This document shows, one piece after another, positions 56,122-64,000 of a DNA stretch of 64,000 nucleotides (its first letter is position 1; every line of letters begins with the position of its first letter). Source of the DNA: Shewanella atlantica (GTDB lineage: Bacteria; Pseudomonadota; Gammaproteobacteria; Enterobacterales; Shewanellaceae); NCBI RefSeq assembly GCF_003966265.1, contig NZ_RXNV01000006.1, forward strand, positions 124,001-188,000, read 5' to 3'. The notes beneath the pieces were generated by a model. That model was given only the letters and a program-made list of their open reading frames with translations. It did no database searches and was not told the origin of the DNA. A program made the position numbers and the translations under genes.

Positions 56122-56442
56122 TTTTTTGAATCTAACCGTTCACCGATTGACCTAAACAACTGAGCAACACCTATTTTCCAGATAAAAAACAGTAAAAATT
56201 TGCTTCAAAGCACACTAAAAAAAACATCAGGTTCAATCAGATGTAAAACCAATATTTACAATTAAATTCAGTAGGTTAAACATTTCAAAAAATATCATTT
56301 TAGAAATAAAAGTCGTTCTTTTAGTTCTGTTTAGGGTCAAAAAATGATGAAGAAGTGAGCAAAATCTTGAGTGGGTCACAATAAGGTATTGAAGTGAGAG
56401 AGCAGGCAGAGTATCTGAGAAGGAATAAAACCGGGATGTGAA

Positions 56443-56460
56443 TAATACCAATCGGTATAA
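56443..56460. repeat. dispersed palindrome, copy 4
   Basis: TAATACCAATCGGTATAA, identical to the copy at 44723. The two copies lie just beyond the downstream end of each regulator gene, so they frame sir locus 1 on both sides. Confidence 0.75.
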
Positions 56461-56607
56461 CCTGTCACGGGACGAGTACGCTAGCTGAGGAAGGAATGTA
56501 AAGCTAGCCCTGCTTTGGGCATGTAATCTGCCTCAGTGGCTTGTAAAGAGGCTGAGAGAGATGTGGACATAACCGCCTTGCGGAAGAAACGAAACGACCA
56601 AATACAA

Positions 56608-56632
56608 AAAAGCCCGTAATCTATACGGGCTT
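56608..56632 (-). terminator. terminator of the second regulator gene
   Basis: AAGCCCGTA (56610-56618) pairs with TACGGGCTT (56624-56632). The A-run on the left becomes a U-tail on the minus strand, 34 nt past the stop at 56667. Confidence 0.85.
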
Positions 56633-56666
56633 CAACTGACAGGGTAGGAATCGTACCAAATAGGTA

Positions 56667-57953
56667 TTAGATATCGACCTTGTCATATTTGTACCATGCC
56701 GTAACCTGACCGAATAGAGGTGTGATCCATACCGCGGTCTTATCATTCTGATATATACGGAAGAAGTAGAGCTCTTCATCCTTAATATCGCGCTTTCTCA
56801 GATCACGATAAAAGGGAACCGCCGAGGCATTGAGTCTCTCGGGTTTAATCAGATCTTTCTGCTGTACGCTCACCTGAAAAGCATCGACTTTGAGATCATC
56901 AATTGTCTCGCTGTATTGCTTAAACTTGCCCCTTATCTTGTACTTTATCGGCGTTGTCAGACAATCCTCGTCGGTAATACAGGTCGAAGAGTGAAACTCA
57001 CCCGTATTGTCCGAATCATAGATGAGAGACATACTGATATCAGACCTGATCAGCAACTCCCCCTTCACTGGAAAATAGACATCGGCATGATAGTGATGCT
57101 CGATAAGCGCCCCGACACCCTCTTCGCTCTCAGGCAACATGATTCGGTTGTAGCGAATCCTCTGCTCCATCTTTTTCGACAACTCGGCAAAATCTTTCAT
57201 ATTTAAGCCAGCTGGCTCAGAGTCGACGGAGGTGATATTGATTAATCCGTTTCCGGAGCACAGCTCTTTATCATCGCCCGGACAGATGGCCATCGAGTAA
57301 TTTGTACCATCAGTGGCTACAAATGCATTAAAACCCGGGTAGGAGGTAAGGTAATTACCATCAGAATCGAGATGCTTTTCCCACATGGATGGATGGAGGT
57401 GAGGAGCGCCATCTTTATAAAGCAGCTGCGCATCTCCGGTGATCCCGCCAATTTTAAGCTCAACCTGCTTATCGGCGCTCCAAAGAGACAAGCTCTTATT
57501 TACCTTGTGGTAATCACTAGAGTACCAGGCGAGTAAAACCAAAAATAACGCAAACAAAATACCCGAAATTTTTACCACCAGTGAGACATCGACAATAGCT
57601 GCTCGCATAGACTCGGCATCATTAACGGCCAACATTTTCACATGAGATTGTGTCGATATATGCAGCTGATATCCACGACGAGCAATCGTTTTGAGTTGCA
57701 CCTCTCTATAGGGATCGAGTTTCTTACGCAGCGTACTGATACACTGAGTTAAGGATGTTGCTGCAACCACGCGATCGGGCCAACCGGCACTGAGCAGCTC
57801 ATCTTTAGAGCAGACAGAGTTGGAAGAGAGTAGCAGGCGATTCAGCACCGCAGACTCAGAGAATGTCAGGCTAATATTCTTGCCATTTACGTGATCAACT
57901 AAATGATTGGCTTCTGTATCTAACTCCAGATAAGGAGTGATTTTTAACACCAT
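56667..57953 (-). CDS. ToxR/CadC-like membrane transcription regulator, sir locus 2
   Basis: A 428-residue paralogue of the regulator at 44880, alignable end to end without large gaps. It has the same winged helix (AGWPDRVVAATSLTQCISTLRKKLDPYREVQLKTIARRGYQL), membrane helix (about 142-165) and periplasmic domain. The four periplasmic cysteines are kept (AICPGDDKELCSGNG; TCITDEDCLTTP). Replacements are concentrated in the periplasmic half, which suggests a different signal or threshold. It lies at the 3' end of the second sir cluster, 289 nt beyond nosY. Confidence 0.82.
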   Translation of the reverse strand: MVLKITPYLELDTEANHLVDHVNGKNISLTFSESAVLNRLLLSSNSVCSKDELLSAGWPDRVVAATSLTQCISTLRKKLDPYREVQLKTIARRGYQLHISTQSHVKMLAVNDAESMRAAIVDVSLVVKISGILFALFLVLLAWYSSDYHKVNKSLSLWSADKQVELKIGGITGDAQLLYKDGAPHLHPSMWEKHLDSDGNYLTSYPGFNAFVATDGTNYSMAICPGDDKELCSGNGLINITSVDSEPAGLNMKDFAELSKKMEQRIRYNRIMLPESEEGVGALIEHHYHADVYFPVKGELLIRSDISMSLIYDSDNTGEFHSSTCITDEDCLTTPIKYKIRGKFKQYSETIDDLKVDAFQVSVQQKDLIKPERLNASAVPFYRDLRKRDIKDEELYFFRIYQNDKTAVWITPLFGQVTAWYKYDKVDI

Positions 57954-58242
57954 TAACCCCTACTATTTCTCTATGCTTATTGCGTTATTTGTCACTTTAA
58001 CAACACTCTAAATTTTACAATTATGCAATCGAGGAGAATGTGATAATTCACTCATAATTTGTAGTGTGCGTCCCCCTATTTAAAGGTAATGTTCACAAAT
58101 TTAGAATTTAATGATATTCAAGGTTAAAAGCAGGTGAATACGCTCGAAACTCTAACCGAAAATAAATCCATTATCGCGCATAGTTACAATCGGTTATTGC
58201 CATTAAATTTTAGGTTAAGCCGTTGTCACTTTTCATGCTGAA

Positions 58243-59082
58243 TCAAAGGCGTTTACGCTTAAAAACACCATGAGAGATCCAACTTAACACCGCTATCCAT
58301 GACAACATCAAGGCATACGTCCCCGCTAACCCCCAATCGCTCTGAGAGATCATCGCAAGACTCCCTCTCGCGTCTCCCCCATCGATAGCCATCAGGTTAA
58401 TGGCCCGATAGAGATCGGTCGGACTTAACGCAATTAATATATTCACGACATATTGATTCACGAAAGAGAGATCTGAAACCAAAATCGTCAGTAATAACAG
58501 ATCATAGATAAGTACAAACAGAAACCACACCAAGAGCAGACAGCCCACCGCCTTGGCCTTCTCAGTGCTTTTAAGACTGACGATGTAACTGAATAAAATA
58601 AAGGTCAAGGCCAACAAGTTACTACTTAGCAGGAACTGAGCAAATGCAGCTATTAACTCAGAAGCTTGATATTGCTCACCGATTAGCAGTAACAGTATTG
58701 CCGTCAGCCCGAAGGAAAAACCGGTTGCCAACAGCATAACAGTCATGTGCCCGAGTAATTTCCCACAGAGGATTTGCGATCGAGTCAGAGGGTAGGAGAG
58801 CAGCAGGAGCAGAGTTCCGGACTCATCTTCACCGACGAAGCTATCATAGCTGAGTAAGATTGCCGCTAAAGGGATGATAAATACCGATATGGTCGACAGG
58901 CTACTCATCAAGCTGGCTAGATCCGGAAGGTAGAGACTTCCGGTTACTGCACTACCGGCAAAAGTCACACTCAAAGAGAGTAGCAAAAAGATGCTACCCA
59001 TGAAGCCCATCCAATGATTTCGGGAGCAATCACATATCTCTTTAGCGGCGATAATCAAAACGGGAGATGTTAGTTTGTTCAT
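58243..59082 (-). CDS. NosY-like ABC transporter permease, sir locus 2
   Basis: A 279-residue ABC-2 permease, paralogue of the gene at 46445 (FVGEDESGTLLLLLSYPLTRSQILCGKLLGH, and KAKAVGCLLLVWFLFVLIYDLLLL). Six helices are likely. I start at ATG 59082, 10 nt after the nosF stop; the frame stays open to a TTG at 59118. Confidence 0.85.
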   Translation of the reverse strand: MNKLTSPVLIIAAKEICDCSRNHWMGFMGSIFLLLSLSVTFAGSAVTGSLYLPDLASLMSSLSTISVFIIPLAAILLSYDSFVGEDESGTLLLLLSYPLTRSQILCGKLLGHMTVMLLATGFSFGLTAILLLLIGEQYQASELIAAFAQFLLSSNLLALTFILFSYIVSLKSTEKAKAVGCLLLVWFLFVLIYDLLLLTILVSDLSFVNQYVVNILIALSPTDLYRAINLMAIDGGDARGSLAMISQSDWGLAGTYALMLSWIAVLSWISHGVFKRKRL

Positions 59083-59092
59083 ATACACTCTA

Positions 59093-60001
59093 TTATTGCT
59101 GTGCTGACTGATCCACAAGGGGATGCATCATCAAATCATGATAAATATCTTCGAGCTTTGGCTTATGTAAGGTGAAATCGAAGATCTGACACTGTGATAC
59201 TAAATACTTAATCATTTGTTGCTTTTGAGCCGACTCTACCTGTAAGCGGCCATCGATAAAAAAGCGCCTCAAGTAGTGATCACGCTCAACCCATGAAGCC
59301 AGTTCGGCGAACTCAATCCCGGTCTTAATCGAACTGCCGGCACTCAGCTCAGAGCTTGTTCCCAGCGCCAGTCGCCTCCCTTTAGACATTATCAAAGCGG
59401 TATCCATATGAGACTCGACAAGCGAGAGTTCATGAGTACTCACTACTACAGCGCATCCAGCCTGTTTCAGCTGATTGATTTTTCCATAGAGAAATTTAGA
59501 AGCTTGAGGATCCAGTCCGACAGTGGGCTCATCGAGTAACAAGATGCCCGGCTCAGATAATATGGCCTGTGCCACACCCAAGCGTTGTTTCATCCCTTTC
59601 GAATAGGTCTTAAGCTGTCTGTCCTGAGCATAACCAAGCCCAAACTCATCGATAAGATCGGCGACACGAGTTGGACGCACTCGCTTAAGGGCCGCAAAGT
59701 AGTTCAACACCTCCCTACCGGTTAGCTTGTCGTAAAAACTAACATCTTCAGGCAGGTAACCCAGATTAATTTTATGCTTATGGTGAGATAATTTCCCCTG
59801 CGAGCCCATAATATTTACAGAACCTGAGCTGGGTGTGATTAACCCAAGTATAATTTTGATTAAACTGGATTTTCCGGCACCATTATGACCCAGAAGCGCC
59901 ATTGTCTGCCCGGATTCAACCTCAAAACTGACTCCGTCTAAGGCGGTAAAGTCATCGTATTTGAGGCCAATATCGGTCAGCTTTATCGGAATTTCATTCA
60001 T
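59093..60001 (-). CDS. NosF-like ABC transporter ATPase, sir locus 2
   Basis: A 302-residue ABC ATPase: Walker A GHNGAGKSS, signature YSKGMKQRLGVAQA, Walker B ILLLDEPTVGLDP, switch STHE. It is a paralogue of the gene at 47277. It drives the NosY-like permease encoded next. Confidence 0.88.
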   Translation of the reverse strand: MNEIPIKLTDIGLKYDDFTALDGVSFEVESGQTMALLGHNGAGKSSLIKIILGLITPSSGSVNIMGSQGKLSHHKHKINLGYLPEDVSFYDKLTGREVLNYFAALKRVRPTRVADLIDEFGLGYAQDRQLKTYSKGMKQRLGVAQAILSEPGILLLDEPTVGLDPQASKFLYGKINQLKQAGCAVVVSTHELSLVESHMDTALIMSKGRRLALGTSSELSAGSSIKTGIEFAELASWVERDHYLRRFFIDGRLQVESAQKQQMIKYLVSQCQIFDFTLHKPKLEDIYHDLMMHPLVDQSAQQ

Positions 60002-60008
60002 AACAACC

Positions 60009-61361
60009 TCACAACTCCATATCGGCAGAGATCAGGGGGAAACTATCCACAATGCCATTAGGCTCTGTGAACTCAAATTGGCTTTGTACCCATCTAAGCA
60101 GAGCCACCACAGGGCTATTCATTAAGAAACCAGCTTCAGGATAAAGCCAAAAAAGCTTATCTAAGCCGTCATTGGGTCGGTATGAGTTGTCGGCAATGCC
60201 ATCCCTGTTACTGTCCCAGCCCATATAACCACTCCAGTAATTACCTCTGTTATCATTACTCCACTCCAGAAGTTGATCCCCGACATACTTAACTTGAGTT
60301 CTGTTATTCACAAAGTGGTTGCCATAGACAAGGTTGCCCTCTCCCCCCATTGCCATATAGATACCTATATCACTGGTTGTAAAGAGGTTATGCTTGATTT
60401 CATTATCTAAGGCACCATAAACAAAGATCCCTTTGCCCTCATTTCCAAGCTCAACTTTTCCTTGAGGGTTATGTGCTTCCGATACCCGATTCGCGGATAC
60501 GTTCGAGTTATGGGTCATGTTGAGTAATACCCCGAATTCTCTGGCTCCACTGACGCGATTACGATATAGATTGATATCTTCTGAACTCATCAAGGCATAG
60601 CCACCATCGACATTCATCGCCTCATTGCCGTAGGCCTCATCATGCTTGGAATACATATAATGAATACCGTATTGTTGCTCGGAGAATCGATTATCAATCA
60701 CCAGGCTGCGCTTCCCTTCCTCGATATAAACTCCGTCTCTGACATGGAAGATTTGATTGCCTTCGATCACCGGCGACTCAACCCTCTTGAGATAGATACC
60801 ATCGCCTCTGTCTAATTTATACCGCTCGGGGTCTCCGGAGATGATATTGTCAGAGACGGTAATATTCGCCGAGTTTTCGGCACAAACACCGAAACCGCCA
60901 CCGGTTAACCGGTTAGATTCGACTCTCGCTCGATTAGCAAAATCCTGGATTAAGATGGCGGAGTCTCGCTCGTAAAGATCGGCTCCCCAATTCTGGATCT
61001 CAAGGTTCTTAATAGTCACATCGGAAGCGAAGATGATGATGGCACTACCTCTGCCCTGCGCATCGATGACGGCACCCTTCTCCCCCGCTAATGTGATCCC
61101 ATGGTGGATCTCAAACTGCCCCGGATAGATTCCGGCGCGCAGTAAAATTGAGTCTCCCCGGCGGGACTCTGCTAAAAGTGCCTTAAGTTCTTCGGAATCG
61201 CTAACACTGTAGGTCGCAGCAAAACTCACCGAAGAGAAGAGCAGGGCTGACAGCATAAACAGGCATAAAGTCACAAGCGCAAACAAGAGTTTGAAGCCAT
61301 GACATTGACACCTATGTCTGAGCATTTGACGAAGAAGGGCATTTTTCACGATATTTATCAT
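60009..61361 (-). CDS. NosD-like periplasmic beta-helix protein, sir locus 2
   Basis: A 450-residue exported beta-helix protein, paralogue of the gene at 48206, with the same tail (RGNYWSGYMGWDSNRDGIADNSYRPND). The N-terminus is longer: a basic stretch (LLRQMLRHRCQCHGFK) precedes the signal helix, so translation might begin at an internal ATG. It is preceded by nosL by 14 nt. Confidence 0.85.
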   Translation of the reverse strand: MINIVKNALLRQMLRHRCQCHGFKLLFALVTLCLFMLSALLFSSVSFAATYSVSDSEELKALLAESRRGDSILLRAGIYPGQFEIHHGITLAGEKGAVIDAQGRGSAIIIFASDVTIKNLEIQNWGADLYERDSAILIQDFANRARVESNRLTGGGFGVCAENSANITVSDNIISGDPERYKLDRGDGIYLKRVESPVIEGNQIFHVRDGVYIEEGKRSLVIDNRFSEQQYGIHYMYSKHDEAYGNEAMNVDGGYALMSSEDINLYRNRVSGAREFGVLLNMTHNSNVSANRVSEAHNPQGKVELGNEGKGIFVYGALDNEIKHNLFTTSDIGIYMAMGGEGNLVYGNHFVNNRTQVKYVGDQLLEWSNDNRGNYWSGYMGWDSNRDGIADNSYRPNDGLDKLFWLYPEAGFLMNSPVVALLRWVQSQFEFTEPNGIVDSFPLISADMEL

Positions 61362-61375
61362 CGAATTACTGTCTG

Positions 61376-61864
61376 TTACTCGCCGGATAGCAGGGCAATA
61401 TCGACCTGTTCGAACGGAAGAACGGCGCCGCCATACTCTTGGGCAAACTTCACGGCCTGAGATTCACTCTTAAAACTGGCAACTGCAGGTCCCATGACCG
61501 CTTTTTTACTGGTACCGTATACATACCAAGCCGCTTTGGCATCGATAAAGGCATCATCACTCGGGTGATCCCAATCCGTCGACCCCATATCATGAACAAA
61601 TAACGCAGAAATCTGGCGCTTATTTTCGGCCTGCAGTGAAAAGTTAAACATATCTCGGGTAGAGCAAAACTTAGGTACAACCGATTGCCCTTTCAGATGA
61701 ACTTGCCCCTTAGGACCCGGGTATTTAGTGATCATCATCCCGCACAGGTGACATCGTTCATGCTTTTCAATTGCTTCGGCTTTAACTTGTTGAACATCTG
61801 CAGCGCCTTGAGTACAGGCGAAGAGCGTTGGGATCAGGAATAATGTACAGATTAACTTTTTCAT
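61376..61864 (-). CDS. NosL-like copper-binding lipoprotein, sir locus 2
   Basis: A 162-residue lipoprotein (lipobox LFAC) with the same HERCHLCGMMITKYPGPKGQ copper motif as locus 1. I start at ATG 61864, with GGAG about 8 nt upstream; the frame extends to 61924. Confidence 0.9.
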   Translation of the reverse strand: MKKLICTLFLIPTLFACTQGAADVQQVKAEAIEKHERCHLCGMMITKYPGPKGQVHLKGQSVVPKFCSTRDMFNFSLQAENKRQISALFVHDMGSTDWDHPSDDAFIDAKAAWYVYGTSKKAVMGPAVASFKSESQAVKFAQEYGGAVLPFEQVDIALLSGE

Positions 61865-62094
61865 ATTGTCTCCAATGATGCTTTCAGGCCAAGCTCCTGT
61901 TACAACCTTGCAGGGGCGATTCAACAGGAGCCGGCTTACTCACAGCTAGTCTCATTTAATCAATAATGGCTCATGCAAATAGGGATTCACCACATCGAAA
62001 GATACGCTTAGGGGAACGCACTCCGATGGAAAACTCACTATTATTTCCAATTAATATTGACCAGCAAAACACCTTAGTTCAGATGTATAGGTAA

Positions 62095-63042
62095 CTAAAT
62101 GCCATGGTTTTGGCCGGCGTAGATGATAAATAAACGCAGACACATCATGCCGGTAACCGCACACATACCAGACATATAAAGCGCCTTAGCCGAATGGCTG
62201 AATGCTTTACCTGTTGCAAAGTTCAAGAACAGTGGGCCGACAAAGCCAATTCCGACAATACCAATCCAGAAGACACTCGCCCAGGTACCACTATGAAAAG
62301 CAGCAAAGGCACTTTGCATACCTGCATTACCTGTAAACAGAGACATAGCAATCATAAAGATAAACAGGATTTCGGCAGCCATAATTGGCCACTCAATACC
62401 ATGCAAAATCTTCATGTCGCTGCTGTGTACCTCCTCTTTAAACAGACCAACAGCCAACATTTTTGCAGCTGCAGCACCGGCAGAAAGGCCCGATGCAACA
62501 AAAAGTGCCGGCAATACCGAGGTGTTGATAATTGGGAAGCGAATTAACGCCGAAATCAGGAAGCCGGTGTAGGCACACACAGACAGCGCAAGCACCAATA
62601 CCACTCTCTCTGACGGGACACGTACTCCACGCAACTTAGCGATGACAGGCAACAGAAAATGCAACGCAGGAAATGCCCTGATCTCATCTTCCATTGCAAA
62701 CAGCGTCACCAGGGCAACTAACGGTATATAAGCCGATAACGCAATCACACCAATAGACATGACAGAGTTAAGGTTATAGAAGACAAGTATTCGCCAGAAA
62801 AACAGCGGGTTAGTCAAGTCTAATACCAGACATAACATTCCCAGTGATATCGTTACCAGCGACAGTAAAGATGCCGCTTTCAGAAATGCTGTATTCTCAG
62901 TTTGCTGCTTATAGAATCGGATAAACAGTGCAACAGAGAGTGCACCACCAGAGATCCCAGCAAAAAACAGATAAACAGCAATCGGCCAAGGCCAGGCAAT
63001 CCCTTGAGATAGCCCCATGGTAAATTCAATACTACCGTCCAT
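62095..63042 (-). CDS. sirD: SirD paralogue, NrfD-family quinol dehydrogenase, sir locus 2
   Basis: A 315-residue membrane protein with the same length as, and very close to, the sirD gene at 50161 (for example LVLDLTNPLFFWRILVFYNLNSVMSIGV). It is 2 nt after the sirC paralogue. Differences lie mainly in the loop around residues 120-145. Confidence 0.88.
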   Translation of the reverse strand: MDGSIEFTMGLSQGIAWPWPIAVYLFFAGISGGALSVALFIRFYKQQTENTAFLKAASLLSLVTISLGMLCLVLDLTNPLFFWRILVFYNLNSVMSIGVIALSAYIPLVALVTLFAMEDEIRAFPALHFLLPVIAKLRGVRVPSERVVLVLALSVCAYTGFLISALIRFPIINTSVLPALFVASGLSAGAAAAKMLAVGLFKEEVHSSDMKILHGIEWPIMAAEILFIFMIAMSLFTGNAGMQSAFAAFHSGTWASVFWIGIVGIGFVGPLFLNFATGKAFSHSAKALYMSGMCAVTGMMCLRLFIIYAGQNHGI

Positions 63043-63044
63043 TA

Positions 63045-63749
63045 TTACACTCCTAACTTAACTATGGGTATGTAGCGCAAACTAGGCTCAGTTCCGAAGC
63101 CAGGCTTCATTCGAACTGCATCTTTCACTCTGAGCAACTTACTTACATAGGAGTTTGGATCATTGAGATCACCAAAAATTAATGCATCGTACCGACAAGC
63201 TTGAACACAGGCAGGCAGTTCACCCTTAGACAGTTTTGAGTTCAAACAAAAATCGCAGTTATCAGCAACATCAGTTTCTTTGTTGATAAAGCGGGCATCA
63301 TATGGACAAGCACCGATACAGTATTTACAACCTGCACACTTACTTGCATCCATAGTGACGATGCCGGTTTTCTCATCTCGATGCGCTGCACCCGTTGGAC
63401 ACACAGTGACACAGGGAGCGTTCTTACACTGCTGACAAGAAACTCGAACATATTTACGTTCACAATCACATTCAAGTTTTCCGCAATGAGGGCACTTCTC
63501 GCCCACAACGCCACCGGACTGCTGTTCAAGCAGGAGCCGTGATTTACCTTCAGGTAAATTATTTGCAGTGGTACAGGCAAGCTTACACTCACCGCATCCG
63601 GTACACTTATTTTGGTCGAACACCATTGTGTAGTGGGGTTTATTACTCTCCCCATCCTCTTTGACAGAGCTACACCCTAGCGGTGCAATAATCAAAGAGC
63701 TGGCTCCTAAACACTTAAGGAACCTCCGCCTCTCTAAATTTTCACTCAC
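63045..63749 (-). CDS. sirC: SirC paralogue, NrfC-like ferredoxin, sir locus 2
   Basis: A 234-residue four-cluster ferredoxin, near-identical to the gene at 51111 over most of its length. The start is GTG at 63749 with GGAGG 5 nt upstream. The extra cysteine loop is kept but one residue shorter (CPHCGKLECDC). ERRRFLKCLG and PLGCSS are conserved. Confidence 0.88.
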   Translation of the reverse strand: MSENLERRRFLKCLGASSLIIAPLGCSSVKEDGESNKPHYTMVFDQNKCTGCGECKLACTTANNLPEGKSRLLLEQQSGGVVGEKCPHCGKLECDCERKYVRVSCQQCKNAPCVTVCPTGAAHRDEKTGIVTMDASKCAGCKYCIGACPYDARFINKETDVADNCDFCLNSKLSKGELPACVQACRYDALIFGDLNDPNSYVSKLLRVKDAVRMKPGFGTEPSLRYIPIVKLGV

Positions 63750-63801
63750 AGCATCCTCCGATATTCGCCATTAGACGAACTATATTTTTTATTAATTCAA
63801 A

Positions 63802-64000
63802 TCATTTTCTAGCGATTAACTTTTTCTTTGCATTATCAATCGCAAACTCAATTGCATTTCTATTAAATGACTGCTTAGTATTTTTTAATAAAATTTGCCA
63901 GTGTTCTATGGCAATTTGATAGTCTTGATCTATATAGGCATCATTAGCTAATAACACTCTAGTGTTGAAATCATACTGATATAAAGCTAGCGCACTTTTA
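63802..64000 (-). CDS. NrfG-like TPR protein, sir locus 2 (C-terminal part only)
   Basis: The last 66 codons of a paralogue of the TPR gene at 51885, cut by the right edge. The visible part reads FNTRVLLANDAYIDQDYQIA, then EHWQILLKN and QSFNRNAIEFAIDNAKKKL, matching the TPR unit and tail of locus 1. The gene order therefore stays the same to the end of the window. Confidence 0.85.
   Translation of the reverse strand, partial: KSALALYQYDFNTRVLLANDAYIDQDYQIAIEHWQILLKNTKQSFNRNAIEFAIDNAKKKLIARK

Larger units (their letters stand above)
56063..56666. other. sirA promoter region and end of sir locus 2
   Basis: A 604-nt gap without a gene. From the left it holds the sirA leader with a GCATGT / ACATGC palindrome (56102-56121) and an AT-rich stretch. 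Then come the dispersed palindrome copy 4 (56443) and the terminator of the second regulator gene (56610-56632). Confidence 0.6.

Noticed and set aside
56130..56165. Possible FNR site before sirA (TTGACCTAAACAA)
   Set aside because: Only one half matches; the second half does not give ATCAA at the right spacing.
58021..58070. Possible CRP site (TGTGATAATTCAC) upstream of the second regulator
   Set aside because: The two half-sites are at the wrong spacing for CRP.

Overview
The window reads as a chromosomal segment of a marine gammaproteobacterium, almost certainly Shewanella. The evidence is an msh (MSHA pilus) operon of Vibrio/Shewanella type, the priA-argS-SPOR-hslVU order, many multihaem c-type cytochromes, NrfCD-type quinol dehydrogenases, and a dissimilatory octahaem sulfite reductase (SirA) locus. 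Species was not determined.

Layout. 1-5.3 kb: leftward msh genes (mshL partial, mshK, mshJ, two mshI genes, mshH). 5.6-19.2 kb: housekeeping core (malic enzyme, secreted nuclease, rpmE, a FimV-like protein, priA, argS, a SPOR/FtsN-like gene, hslV, hslU, a chemoreceptor, DUF971). 19.5-25.6 kb: accessory genes (tetrahaem lipoprotein of unknown role, LuxR-type regulator, nitrilase, CZB chemoreceptor, a short GTG-started gene, DUF3859). 25.8-34.3 kb: a visibly AT-richer respiratory island bounded by two related LysR regulators. It holds an nrfB-nrfC-nrfD-small-tetrahaem operon without nrfA, behind a perfect FNR box and a second perfect palindrome. It also holds a lipoprotein plus split-Soret/C_GCAxxG-type cytochrome pair, and an IS3 relict. 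34.6-35.1 kb: tRNA-Ser(UGA) followed by decayed copies of its 3' end and terminators. 35.3-44.7 kb: tyrosine-type permease, a degenerate MocR regulator, two acetyltransferases, cheV, ubiD and fre.

44.9-64 kb is the highlight. A complete ten-gene sir locus (sirA, rhodanese, FKBP isomerase, NrfG-like TPR protein, sirC, sirD, nosL-, nosD-, nosF- and nosY-like genes) is followed by a ToxR/CadC-like membrane regulator. Immediately upstream lies a second, paralogous copy of the same layout (regulator, nosY, nosF, nosD, nosL, sirD, sirC, TPR) that runs off the right edge. In such loci SirCD is thought to oxidise menaquinol and pass electrons to SirA. The NosLDFY-like proteins are thought to supply copper, and the FKBP and TPR proteins to help fold and attach haem at the CX15CH site. 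The duplication, and a regulator paired with each copy, suggest two differently controlled or differently specific octahaem reductases in one genome.
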